Of a stretch of 64,000 nucleotides of DNA, positions 50,307 to 58,395 are shown piece by piece (the first letter of the stretch is position 1; each line of letters opens with the position of its first letter). This DNA comes from an uncultured Ligilactobacillus sp. (GTDB lineage Bacteria > Bacillota > Bacilli > Lactobacillales > Lactobacillaceae). Both the position numbers and the translations under genes were made by a program. Location of the stretch: the NCBI GenBank assembly GCA_944326135.1, contig CALVCU010000016.1:124001-188000 (forward strand), read 5' to 3'. The notes under the pieces are model-generated. The model saw nothing but the letters and a program-made list of their open reading frames with translations. It did not search any database and had not been told where the DNA came from.

Positions 50307-50582
50307 ATGCAAGAAAATTATTCATATCCATTAATGGATGAATGGTCAAAAGATGAAATTATTAAAATGGTAGAGTTTTATGCAATGGTAGAAAAAGCAA
50401 ATACTATTGGAGTAAATCGAGAATGCTTTTTAAAAATGGTAGAAGAATTTAAAAAAATAGAACCTTCAATTGCTGCACAAAAACAAATAGATCGTCGTTA
50501 TAAAGAAGTTTCAGGTTTTAGTATTTATAAAACAATAAAATCTGCACAAGAATCTAATCAAAAAAAATTTAAAATGAGGTGA
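50307..50582 (+). CDS. yktA: UPF0223 family protein
   Basis: 91-residue small helical protein (YktA-like). YSYPLMDEWSKDEIIKMVEF and the RRYKEVSGFSIYK segment fit UPF0223. No function is known. The last bases overlap the ribosome site and possible early start of the phosphatase gene, so the two are coupled; the same pair is found in Bacillus. Confidence 0.88.
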   Translation: MQENYSYPLMDEWSKDEIIKMVEFYAMVEKANTIGVNRECFLKMVEEFKKIEPSIAAQKQIDRRYKEVSGFSIYKTIKSAQESNQKKFKMR

Positions 50583-50587
50583 AAAAA

Positions 50588-51358
50588 GTGCACTGGGAAA
50601 AAATTGATGAAAAAATTAAGTTATTGATGTTTGAAGCACGAAAAATGGCACTGGAAAGTTTTGACACTAAATTAAATATTAAAACTAAGTCCAATCGGAA
50701 TGATTTAGTTACAAATATGGATAAAACAATTGAAAAATTTTATATTGATAATATAAAAGAAAATTTTCCTAATGCTAAAATTATGGGAGAAGAAAGTGAG
50801 AAAGATCAATTAAAAAATTCAAAAGATCTTTTCTTTGTCATTGATCCAATTGATGGGACAATGAATTTTGTAAAAGAAAAGAATCATTTTGCAAGTATGA
50901 TTGCTGTGTATGATCATCAGAAACCTATTTTAGGATATATTATGGACATGTGTAATGGAAAGTTATATTGGGGCGGACCTAATATAGGAGTATTTGAAAA
51001 TTATAAAAAACTTGAAGCACCACGCAATTCAAAATTAGAAGATGGTTTACTCGGTATGGGCTTGCCAATGATATTAAACGATGAGTTTAATATGAAAGAA
51101 ATAGCAAAACAAACTTCGGGTATTAGAATGTACGGAAGTGCAGGAATCGAGTTTATTCACGTTTTAAAAGGGGAAACAATTGGGTATGTTTCAAAATTAC
51201 ATGCATGGGATTATGCAGCTGGAAAAATTTTGGCAGAAACTTTAAATTTAACTGTTGATGCAATTGACGGAAGCGATATAAATGTGCTATCATCAAAAAT
51301 TGTACTAGTAGCGACGAAAAGCGCTCAAGCGCAAATTAATCAGCTTATTCATGCCTGA
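50588..51358 (+). CDS. Inositol monophosphatase family protein
   Basis: Mg-dependent sugar/nucleotide phosphatase of about 256 residues (SuhB/CysQ group). Metal-binding motif A (DPIDGTMNF), the upstream GEES and motif B WDYAAG are complete. The substrate could be inositol phosphate, PAP or another phosphate; not decidable. I use the GTG at 50588 because AGGTGA is 5 bases upstream; a GTG at 50579 inside the previous gene is also possible. Confidence 0.9.
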   Translation: MHWEKIDEKIKLLMFEARKMALESFDTKLNIKTKSNRNDLVTNMDKTIEKFYIDNIKENFPNAKIMGEESEKDQLKNSKDLFFVIDPIDGTMNFVKEKNHFASMIAVYDHQKPILGYIMDMCNGKLYWGGPNIGVFENYKKLEAPRNSKLEDGLLGMGLPMILNDEFNMKEIAKQTSGIRMYGSAGIEFIHVLKGETIGYVSKLHAWDYAAGKILAETLNLTVDAIDGSDINVLSSKIVLVATKSAQAQINQLIHA

Positions 51359-51361
51359 TTT

Positions 51362-51389
51362 AACTGTGGCCAATGTCACAGTTTTTTTC
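51362..51389 (+). terminator. Terminator after the IMPase gene
   Basis: AACTGTG / CACAGTT stem, 8-base loop, T-run. Confidence 0.8.
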
Positions 51390-51418
51390 TGAATATTAGT
51401 GAAAAAAATAATTAAATT

Positions 51419-51448
51419 TTCATAATTTTATGAAATTAATTGTATAGT
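51419..51448 (+). promoter_or_regulatory. Possible promoter of typA
   Basis: TTCATA (51419-51424), 18 bases, TATAGT (51443-51448), about 40 bases before the TTG start. Confidence 0.4.
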
Positions 51449-51488
51449 GTTTTTTGATAATCGAATAGAAACGAAAGGAAGCTATAAA

Positions 51489-53330
51489 TTGAAAAGACGT
51501 GAAGATATCCGTAACGTTGCAATTATCGCACACGTTGACCACGGTAAAACAACTTTAGTTAATGAATTATTAAAGCAGTCAAATACATTGGATGATCATA
51601 CTGAAATTAGTGATCGTGCAATGGACTCAAATGATATTGAAAAGGAACGTGGAATCACTATCCTTTCAAAGAACACAGCCGTTAAATATGGTGATAAACA
51701 AATTAATATTTTAGATACACCAGGACACGCTGACTTCGGTGGAGAAGTTGAACGTATTATGAAAATGGTTGATGGTGTATTATTAGTTGTTGACGCTTTT
51801 GAAGGAACAATGCCACAAACACGTTTTGTTTTAAAAAAGGCTTTAGAACAACATTTAACACCAATTGTTGTTATTAATAAAATTGACCGTGAAGGTGCTC
51901 GTCCTGAAGAAGTTGTTGATGAAGTTCTTGATTTATTTATCGAATTAGGAGCAGATGAAGATCAACTAGAATTCCCAGTTATCTATGCTTCTGCTATGAA
52001 CGGAACAACTTCAATGGATCCAGATCCATCTACTCAAGAACACACAATGGATCCAATTTTCAATACAATTTTAGATACAATTCCTGCACCAATTGATAAT
52101 TCAGATGAACCATTACAATTCCAAGTGGCAATGCTTGATTACAATGATTTCGTAGGAAGAATTGGAATCGGTCGTGTATTCCGTGGAGCTATTAAAGTTG
52201 GGGATCAAGTTACAGTTATGAAACTTGATGGATCACAACAAAACTTTAGAGTTACTAAGTTATTTGGATTTATGGGATTAAATCAAGTTGAAATTCAAGA
52301 AGCTAAAGCAGGAGATTTAATTGCTGTTTCTGGAATGGAAGAAATTAATGTAGGTGAAACTGTATGTCCAGTTGATCATCCTGAAGCACTCCCTGTTTTG
52401 CGTATTGATCCTCCTACATTGCAAATGACATTTATGCAAAGTGACTCTCCATTTGTTGGACAAGATGGTGACAATGTTACTGCGCGTAAATTAGAAGATC
52501 GTTTGAAGAAACAACTACACACTGACGTTTCTCTTAAAGTTGAAGATACAGATTCTCCAGATGCATGGACAGTTTCAGGACGTGGAGAATTACATTTATC
52601 AATTTTAATTGAAGAATTACGTCGTGAAGGATATGAATTATCAGTTTCACGTCCAAAAGTTATTTATCGTGAAATTGATGGAAAACTTAGTGAACCATTT
52701 GAAAGTGTAATTATTGATACTCCAGATGAATATACTGGTTCAATTATTGATTCATTAGCACAACGTAAAGGTGAAATGAAGAATATGGAACCAAACGGTA
52801 ATGGTCAAACACGTTTAGAATTTTCTGTTCCAACACGTGGTTTAATTGGTTATGATTCACAATTCTTATCAATGACACGTGGTTATGGTATCTTAAATCA
52901 TACATTCTCTGAATATAAACCTGTAATTCGTAATTGGGAACCTGGTCGTCGAAACGGTGCTTTAGTTTCAATTAATCAAGGTAAAGCTACAACATATGCA
53001 ATCATGGGTGTTGAAGGCCGTGGTACAATTTACGTTGATCCAGGTACAGAAGTATATGAAGGTATGATTGTAGGTAAGTCTTCTCGTGAACGTGATATTT
53101 CAGTAAACGTTACAAAGGGTAAAAACTTAACAAACGTTCGTGCAGCAGCTAAAGATCAAACAGCTACAATTAAGACTCCAGAACATTTAACTTTGGAAGA
53201 AAGTATGGAATTCTTGAATGAAGATGAATTACTTGAAGTTACACCAAATCATCTTCGTTTACGTAAGCGTATTTTAAATACAAATGAACGTGAAAAAGCT
53301 GCAAAACGTGATAAGAGAGCAAAACAATAA
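51489..53330 (+). CDS. typA: Ribosome-associated GTPase TypA/BipA
   Basis: Translational GTPase related to EF-G, 613 residues. G1 AHVDHGKTT, G2 RGITI, G3 DTPGH and G4 NKID are intact, followed by the C-terminal domain peculiar to BipA. It helps ribosome assembly and stress or cold growth. The TTG at 51489 gives MKRREDIRNVAII, the family start, with AAAGGAAG upstream; the frame opens 14 codons earlier but there is no site there. Confidence 0.96.
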   Translation: MKRREDIRNVAIIAHVDHGKTTLVNELLKQSNTLDDHTEISDRAMDSNDIEKERGITILSKNTAVKYGDKQINILDTPGHADFGGEVERIMKMVDGVLLVVDAFEGTMPQTRFVLKKALEQHLTPIVVINKIDREGARPEEVVDEVLDLFIELGADEDQLEFPVIYASAMNGTTSMDPDPSTQEHTMDPIFNTILDTIPAPIDNSDEPLQFQVAMLDYNDFVGRIGIGRVFRGAIKVGDQVTVMKLDGSQQNFRVTKLFGFMGLNQVEIQEAKAGDLIAVSGMEEINVGETVCPVDHPEALPVLRIDPPTLQMTFMQSDSPFVGQDGDNVTARKLEDRLKKQLHTDVSLKVEDTDSPDAWTVSGRGELHLSILIEELRREGYELSVSRPKVIYREIDGKLSEPFESVIIDTPDEYTGSIIDSLAQRKGEMKNMEPNGNGQTRLEFSVPTRGLIGYDSQFLSMTRGYGILNHTFSEYKPVIRNWEPGRRNGALVSINQGKATTYAIMGVEGRGTIYVDPGTEVYEGMIVGKSSRERDISVNVTKGKNLTNVRAAAKDQTATIKTPEHLTLEESMEFLNEDELLEVTPNHLRLRKRILNTNEREKAAKRDKRAKQ

Positions 53331-53346
53331 TATTAAAACTTTAAGT

Positions 53347-53378
53347 AAAGTACTCACAAGAAATTGTGAGTACTTTTT
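53347..53378 (+). terminator. Terminator after typA
   Basis: AAAGTACTCACAA / TTGTGAGTACTTT stem, 4-base loop, T-run. Confidence 0.88.
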
Positions 53379-53407
53379 GTTTTTCATAGTTTTTCATAAA
53401 TTGTTTG

Positions 53408-53416
53408 TGTTATAAT
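53408..53416 (+). promoter_or_regulatory. Extended -10 promoter of ftsW
   Basis: TGTTATAAT (53408-53416); the transcript should start near 53423, after the in-frame TTG at 53418. Confidence 0.6.
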
Positions 53417-53513
53417 TTTGAAGAGTGTTTATTCTAAAGAGAAGGGTGGTTACGTTAGGATTAATCACTTTAAACCTAATATAAAAATGACAAAGAATGG
53501 AATTTCTGGAGTT

Positions 53514-54728
53514 ATGAAATTAATTATTAAAAAAATAAGTGAAAAAATTAAATATTTCGATTGGATGTTATTTATTCCATATATTTTCTTATGTGCAACT
53601 GGAATTATTATGGTTTATTCAGCAAGTTCAATTAATTTATCGTATGTAAGTACAAATTCATCACAGTATATGATTAAACAAGTGCTGTATGTATTTATTG
53701 GTCTTGTTTTATTATTTTTATTTTCACATATATCATTAAAAAAATTTACAAATAGAATTGGCTTAATGGTCTGGTGGGGAATTTTAGCTGTATTACTATT
53801 TGTCGCACGGTTTTTAATGCCTGCCGTAAATGGTGCTCATGGCTGGATTTCACTAGGAGCATTTAGTATTCAACCTGCTGAATTTTGTAAGGTATATCTA
53901 GTATTATTTTGCGCATATTGTTTTGCTAATTGGAGTAAAAAAGAGCAGCAAGGAATTCAAGTAAATAAAAAGAAACCTTATATTTTTATTGCACTTTTGC
54001 TTTTTTTAATTATTATAGAACCTGATACAGGTGGACTTATGATTAATTTAGCTATTGTACTAATTATGTTTATAACATGCCGCAATCCTGAACAAAGTTT
54101 CTGTTACAGAAAATTGGGATTAAAAATATCAAATTTATTTATTATTTTAGCATCGGTTGTAATGTGTATAATTGCTCTTCAATTGCCAAGATTGTCATTT
54201 ATTCAAGGATTAAAAAAATGGTATTATGGGATTGATCGTTTTATTGCATTTTATAATCCATTTAAATATATTCAAGGTGCAGGACGTCAATTAGTTAACT
54301 CATATTATGCCATTAGTAATGGTGGTTTTTTTGGTTTAGGTTTAGGAAACAGTATTGAAAAACGTGGCTACCTACCTGAACCATATACTGATTTTATTTT
54401 ATCTGTTATTGCTGAAGAATTAGGATTTATTGGGACAGCTGTAATTCTTTTAGTACTTATGTTTATTATTTTACGAATCTTTTTGATTGGGATTCGTGCT
54501 AATAATTTATATGATCGATTAATCTGTTATGGTGTTGGAATGTTTATGTTTGTCCAAATCATATTTAATGTAGGCGCTGTAGTAGGACTTTTACCTATTA
54601 CAGGTGTTACATTGCCATTTATTTCATATGGTGGTTCAAGTATGTTTGTCCTTTCGATGGCCTTAGGATTAGTAATGGGAATCTCAGCAAATCAAAAACG
54701 TCATTTAGAAAAAGACCCAATAGAATAA
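53514..54728 (+). CDS. ftsW: Septal peptidoglycan polymerase FtsW
   Basis: SEDS-family glycosyltransferase that polymerises lipid II at the septum with its partner class B PBP. About ten membrane helices; MVYSASS, the catalytic-loop area around the large fourth loop and the C-terminal PFISYGGSS are typical. Starting at the ATG at 53514 gives 404 residues, a normal length, but its GGAG is only 2 bases away. A strong GAAGGGTGG (53441-53449) lies further up with no ATG/GTG/TTG in frame at proper spacing; an ATG at 53487 is another option. Identity firm (against RodA slightly less), start uncertain. Confidence 0.88.
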   Translation: MKLIIKKISEKIKYFDWMLFIPYIFLCATGIIMVYSASSINLSYVSTNSSQYMIKQVLYVFIGLVLLFLFSHISLKKFTNRIGLMVWWGILAVLLFVARFLMPAVNGAHGWISLGAFSIQPAEFCKVYLVLFCAYCFANWSKKEQQGIQVNKKKPYIFIALLLFLIIIEPDTGGLMINLAIVLIMFITCRNPEQSFCYRKLGLKISNLFIILASVVMCIIALQLPRLSFIQGLKKWYYGIDRFIAFYNPFKYIQGAGRQLVNSYYAISNGGFFGLGLGNSIEKRGYLPEPYTDFILSVIAEELGFIGTAVILLVLMFIILRIFLIGIRANNLYDRLICYGVGMFMFVQIIFNVGAVVGLLPITGVTLPFISYGGSSMFVLSMALGLVMGISANQKRHLEKDPIE

Positions 54729-54739
54729 GTGAGGAAAAT

Positions 54740-55033
54740 ATGACAGAATTTGAAGAAAATATGCGCCAAGGTGTAATTGTTTATCTGTATCGATTACGCC
54801 AAAGTCGGCAATTGAGAAAATTCGGTCAAATACAATATATTTCTAAAAGAATGAAGTATGTTGTATTATATATGGATCGTAATCAAATCGAACAAAATAT
54901 TGTAAAATTAAAAAAACTTAGATTTGTAAAAAAAGTAGAGCTTTCATATCGTCCATTTTTAAAAACGGACTATGCAACTTCTGAAGAAGAATACAAATTA
55001 ACTGATGAAGACAAAGAGAAATTCAAGAGATAA
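54740..55033 (+). CDS. YlbG family protein (DUF2129)
   Basis: 97-residue protein; RQGVIVYLYRLRQSRQLRKFG and the VKKVELSYRP segment identify the UPF0298/YlbG family. Function unknown. Sits between ftsW and rsmD, as in many Firmicutes. Confidence 0.88.
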   Translation: MTEFEENMRQGVIVYLYRLRQSRQLRKFGQIQYISKRMKYVVLYMDRNQIEQNIVKLKKLRFVKKVELSYRPFLKTDYATSEEEYKLTDEDKEKFKR

Positions 55034-55046
55034 AGAGTGAAATTTA

Positions 55047-55604
55047 ATGAGAGTAATTACGGGAAATTATGGTGGTCGAAGATTAAAAGCAGTACCTGGG
55101 ATGAAAACTCGACCAACCACAGATAAGGTTAAGGAGTCAATGTTTAATATTATTGGTCCTTATTTTGATGGCGGCAAGGTCCTAGATTTATTTTCTGGGA
55201 GTGGTGGATTAAGTATTGAAGCTGTTTCTAGAGGAGCGGAAGAAGCTTATTTAATTGATAGACAATTTCAGGCAATTAAAACGATTAAAGAGAATATTGC
55301 TATAACTAAAGAAGAAAATAAGTTTCATATATTTAAAGCGGATGCACATAAAATTCTAAAAAAATTTTCACAAGAAAAATTGAAATTTGATTATGTTTTT
55401 TTAGATCCTCCATATGCACAACAAAAAATTATTTTGGATTTAGAAGAAATGGTTAAATTAGATTTATTAAATGATAGTGCATTAATTGTCTGTGAAACAG
55501 ATCAAAATGCAAAGTTACCAACAAAGCTAAATAATTTTAAATGTATTAAGCAGGTAACATATGGAATTACAGTATTAACATTTTATCAATTTGAGGTGGA
55601 TTAA
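55047..55604 (+). CDS. rsmD: 16S rRNA m2G966 methyltransferase RsmD
   Basis: SAM-dependent N2-methyltransferase for G966 of 16S rRNA. N-terminal [20 protein letters not shown]-binding [15 protein letters not shown] and catalytic DPPYA are intact; 185 residues. coaD starts at the base right after its stop, the classical rsmD-coaD pair. Confidence 0.95.
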   Translation: MRVITGNYGGRRLKAVPGMKTRPTTDKVKESMFNIIGPYFDGGKVLDLFSGSGGLSIEAVSRGAEEAYLIDRQFQAIKTIKENIAITKEENKFHIFKADAHKILKKFSQEKLKFDYVFLDPPYAQQKIILDLEEMVKLDLLNDSALIVCETDQNAKLPTKLNNFKCIKQVTYGITVLTFYQFEVD

Positions 55605-56093
55605 ATGAGGGCGTTATTTCCGGGAAGTTTTGATCCAATTACGAGGGGACATATTGATATTATTAAACGATCAAGCAAGATTTTTGATGAATTAGTAATT
55701 GCAGTTTTATCAAATTCACAAAAGAAATCACTTTTTACTGCCCAAGAAAGACTAACTTTAATTCAAAAAGAAATTGCTAATTTAAAAAATGTTTCCGTCA
55801 TTAAAAGTGAAAATACATTAACTATTAAATTAGCTCAGAAACTAAATACAAATGTAATTATTCGCGGAGTTAGAGATTGCAAGGATTTTGAGTTTGAAAA
55901 ACAGATTGCAACTCTTAATCATCAGTTAGATCAAAACATTGAAACATTTTTATTACCCACAAATCCTGATGTAGAATCAATTTCATCATCAATGATCAAA
56001 GAAATTGCGATGTTTGGTGGCAATTTAGAATCATTTGTATCTAAAAATGTTAAAAGAGCTATTGAGGAAAAAATAAATGAAAAAAAAGACTAA
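55605..56093 (+). CDS. coaD: Phosphopantetheine adenylyltransferase
   Basis: Penultimate step of coenzyme A synthesis: joins 4'-phosphopantetheine and ATP. Nucleotidyltransferase motif FPGSFDPITRGH (TxGH) is at the N-terminus, and the ISSSMIKE block replaces the usual ISSTxIRE. 162 residues. Ends 17 bases inside the next gene. Confidence 0.96.
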   Translation: MRALFPGSFDPITRGHIDIIKRSSKIFDELVIAVLSNSQKKSLFTAQERLTLIQKEIANLKNVSVIKSENTLTIKLAQKLNTNVIIRGVRDCKDFEFEKQIATLNHQLDQNIETFLLPTNPDVESISSSMIKEIAMFGGNLESFVSKNVKRAIEEKINEKKD

Positions 56094-57135
56094 AAAAATT
56101 TTAATAGCTACAATAGTATCAATTTTGATATTATTAGCAGTTTTTCTACCACTACCTTACTATATTGAATTACCAGGATCTGCTGAAAATATATCACAAT
56201 ATATCAAAGTAGATAACTCTAATGGAAAACAGATTAAAAATAAAAAAGGAGAGGTTATGCTTGTTTATATTCGAGAAATGCGTGCGACTCCTTTAACATA
56301 TGTAATGAGTTATTTGAATCCTTTTGCTGATCGTGATAGTTCGCAGGATATATATCAAGGAAATTCAGAAAAAGATTATCAAAAGATTCAACAATATTAT
56401 ATGGATGACGCTATTAATGAAGCTAAATATGTTGCTTTTAAAGCAGCAAATAAAAAGGTAACACGTAAGTACTTAGGACTTTATGTAATGTCTGTTATGT
56501 CAAATTCAAGTTTTAAGGGTAAATTACATGTTGGTGATACTGTTAAGTCAGTAAACGGAAAACATTTTGATGATTCTCAAGGCTATATAAACTATATAAA
56601 ATCATTACCTAGAAATTCTAAAATTACTATCGGTGTTCAAAGTGGAGATAAATTAAAAAAATTAACAGGAACGACACAGAAACTTCAAGGTACAAGCCAA
56701 TATGGAATAGGAATTACATTAGCTGATAGAACAAAAGTAGAAACTTCTAATAAAGTTAAAGCTAACATGAATGGAATTGAGGGACCATCTGCTGGGTTAA
56801 TGATGTCATTACAGATTTATAATGATTTGATCGATGGTAATCTTTTAAATGGTAAAAAAATTGCTGGGACTGGGACAATTAACTCTGATGGTCAAGTTGG
56901 AGATATCGGCGGAGTTGATAAGAAAGTTGTTGCAGCAGCGAAAGCTAAAGCATCAATTTTCTTTGTACCAAATAATCCAATTCCTAAAGAAATAAAAAAA
57001 GAGTATCCAGATTTGCAAACTAATTATGAAGAAGCAAAAGCAGCTGCTAAAAAAATCCATACAAAAATGAAAATAGTTCCAGTAAGGACTTTTGATGACG
57101 CAGTAAATTATCTAAATAAATTAAATAATAAATAA
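56077..57135 (+). CDS. Membrane-anchored PDZ-Lon protease (YlbL/SepM type)
   Basis: 352 residues. An N-terminal transmembrane anchor (about 8-28) precedes a PDZ domain (about 130-195) and a Lon-type serine-lysine protease domain with Ser238 (EGPSAGL) and the Lys pair 282-283 (GGVDKK). The protease domain faces outside. SepM of streptococci trims competence peptide; the substrate here is unknown, though comEA-comEC follow downstream. Overlaps coaD by 17 bases. Confidence 0.9.
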   Translation: MKKKTKKILIATIVSILILLAVFLPLPYYIELPGSAENISQYIKVDNSNGKQIKNKKGEVMLVYIREMRATPLTYVMSYLNPFADRDSSQDIYQGNSEKDYQKIQQYYMDDAINEAKYVAFKAANKKVTRKYLGLYVMSVMSNSSFKGKLHVGDTVKSVNGKHFDDSQGYINYIKSLPRNSKITIGVQSGDKLKKLTGTTQKLQGTSQYGIGITLADRTKVETSNKVKANMNGIEGPSAGLMMSLQIYNDLIDGNLLNGKKIAGTGTINSDGQVGDIGGVDKKVVAAAKAKASIFFVPNNPIPKEIKKEYPDLQTNYEEAKAAAKKIHTKMKIVPVRTFDDAVNYLNKLNNK

Positions 57136-57171
57136 AAAAAGAAATTATTTTAAAATAATTTCTTTTTTTTC
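57134..57171 (+). terminator. Terminator after the PDZ-Lon protease gene
   Basis: Perfect AT-rich palindrome AAAAAAAGAAATTATTTT / AAAATAATTTCTTTTTTT. Confidence 0.75.
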
Positions 57172-57214
57172 GTATATAGATAATGATGGCAATTTTTTTA
57201 TGGAGGTATTAATT

Positions 57215-57871
57215 GTGGAAAATATAAAATTTATTTGGGAAGAGCATAAAAATAAAATCATTATTGGATTATTAATAGTTGGAATAGTATGTTGTTTGTT
57301 TATGCCATCATACAAACAATCTGATTTGGATGAGTCTAAATTTAATTTTTCATCAACTATTGAAAGTAATACAACATCTTCAACTGTTACAGAACAATCA
57401 GTAAGTAACTCAGATTTATATGTAGATATAAAAGGAGCGGTAAATCATCCAGGAGCATATAAAATGGATCCAAATCAAAGGGTTGGAGATGTTATTCAGA
57501 AAGCAGGTGGATTAAGTAAAAATTCTGATTGTAATCGAGTGAATTTAGCACAAAAATTAACAGACCAAATGGTAATTTATGTTCCTATAAAGGGAGAGAC
57601 AATTCCAATATCAAATGATGTTTCATTGAATAGTAGTATTCAAGATCAAAGTAATAATTCAAATGCATCAAATGAAACTAATAAAATTAAATTAAATACA
57701 GCAACTCTTGAACAATTAAAACAATTAAATGGCGTTGGAGAGAAAAAAGCACAAAAAATTTTGGATTATAGACAACAACATGGTGGATTTAAAGCAATCG
57801 ATGCTTTAAAAAATGTAGATGGGATTGGTGAAAAAAGTTGTCAAAATTTAGCATCTCAAGTCTGCGTTTAA
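57215..57871 (+). CDS. comEA: Competence DNA receptor ComEA
   Basis: 218 residues: transmembrane anchor (about 14-32), Ser/Thr-rich linker, an SLBB domain (VDIKGAVNHPGAY) and a C-terminal double helix-hairpin-helix DNA-binding module (KLNTATLEQLKQLNGVGEKK). It holds transforming DNA outside the membrane and passes it to ComEC. GTG start at 57215 with GGAGG upstream; an ATG at 57200 lies in the ribosome site itself. Confidence 0.94.
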   Translation: MENIKFIWEEHKNKIIIGLLIVGIVCCLFMPSYKQSDLDESKFNFSSTIESNTTSSTVTEQSVSNSDLYVDIKGAVNHPGAYKMDPNQRVGDVIQKAGGLSKNSDCNRVNLAQKLTDQMVIYVPIKGETIPISNDVSLNSSIQDQSNNSNASNETNKIKLNTATLEQLKQLNGVGEKKAQKILDYRQQHGGFKAIDALKNVDGIGEKSCQNLASQVCV

Positions 57872-57878
57872 AGAATTC

Positions 57879-57887
57879 TGTTATACT
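57879..57887 (+). promoter_or_regulatory. Possible extended -10 before comEB
   Basis: TGTTATACT between comEA and comEB, 23 bases before the comEB ATG. Confidence 0.3.
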
Positions 57888-57909
57888 ATTTTTTATGGAG
57901 GTGTTTATT

Positions 57910-58395
57910 ATGTGTAATAAAAATAGAATTCCTTGGAATCAATACTTTATGTCACAAGCAATATTGTTATCGATGAGAGGAACATGTAAAAGATTATCAG
58001 TTGGTGCTATTTTAGTACGTGACGATCGAATCATAGCAGGTGGGTATAATGGATCTGTATCTGGAGACGTTCACTGTATTGATAAAGGATGTTATATAGT
58101 AAATGGACATTGTTTACGTACAATTCATGCTGAAATGAATGCAATTTTACAATGTGCAAAGTTTGGAATAGCTACATCAGATGCAGAAATTTATGTAACT
58201 GATTTTCCATGTTTACAATGTACTAAAATGCTTTTACAAGCTGGAATTAAAAAAATTTATTATTTAAGAAATTACCATAATGATCCTTATGCACTTTCTT
58301 TACTAAAGAAGAAAAATGTTGATGTTGAACAAGTAAAAATTAATCCAGAATATTTGCAATCGGTTGTCAAAGTTGCAGAAGAAAATCGGGAATAA
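57910..58395 (+). CDS. comEB: ComE operon protein 2, dCMP deaminase family
   Basis: 161-residue zinc deaminase. HAEMNAI and PCLQC carry the zinc ligands; further cysteines (C..KGC, NGHC) match dCMP deaminases of this family. It would turn dCMP into dUMP; it is not needed for DNA uptake in Bacillus. GGAGGTG ribosome site. Its stop TAA shares a base with the probable comEC start. Confidence 0.92.
   Translation: MCNKNRIPWNQYFMSQAILLSMRGTCKRLSVGAILVRDDRIIAGGYNGSVSGDVHCIDKGCYIVNGHCLRTIHAEMNAILQCAKFGIATSDAEIYVTDFPCLQCTKMLLQAGIKKIYYLRNYHNDPYALSLLKKKNVDVEQVKINPEYLQSVVKVAEENRE

Noticed and set aside
53446-53484. 12-codon leader ORF (GTG start) before ftsW
   Set aside because: Its start codon falls inside the ribosome site itself, leaving no spacing; no conserved feature in the peptide.
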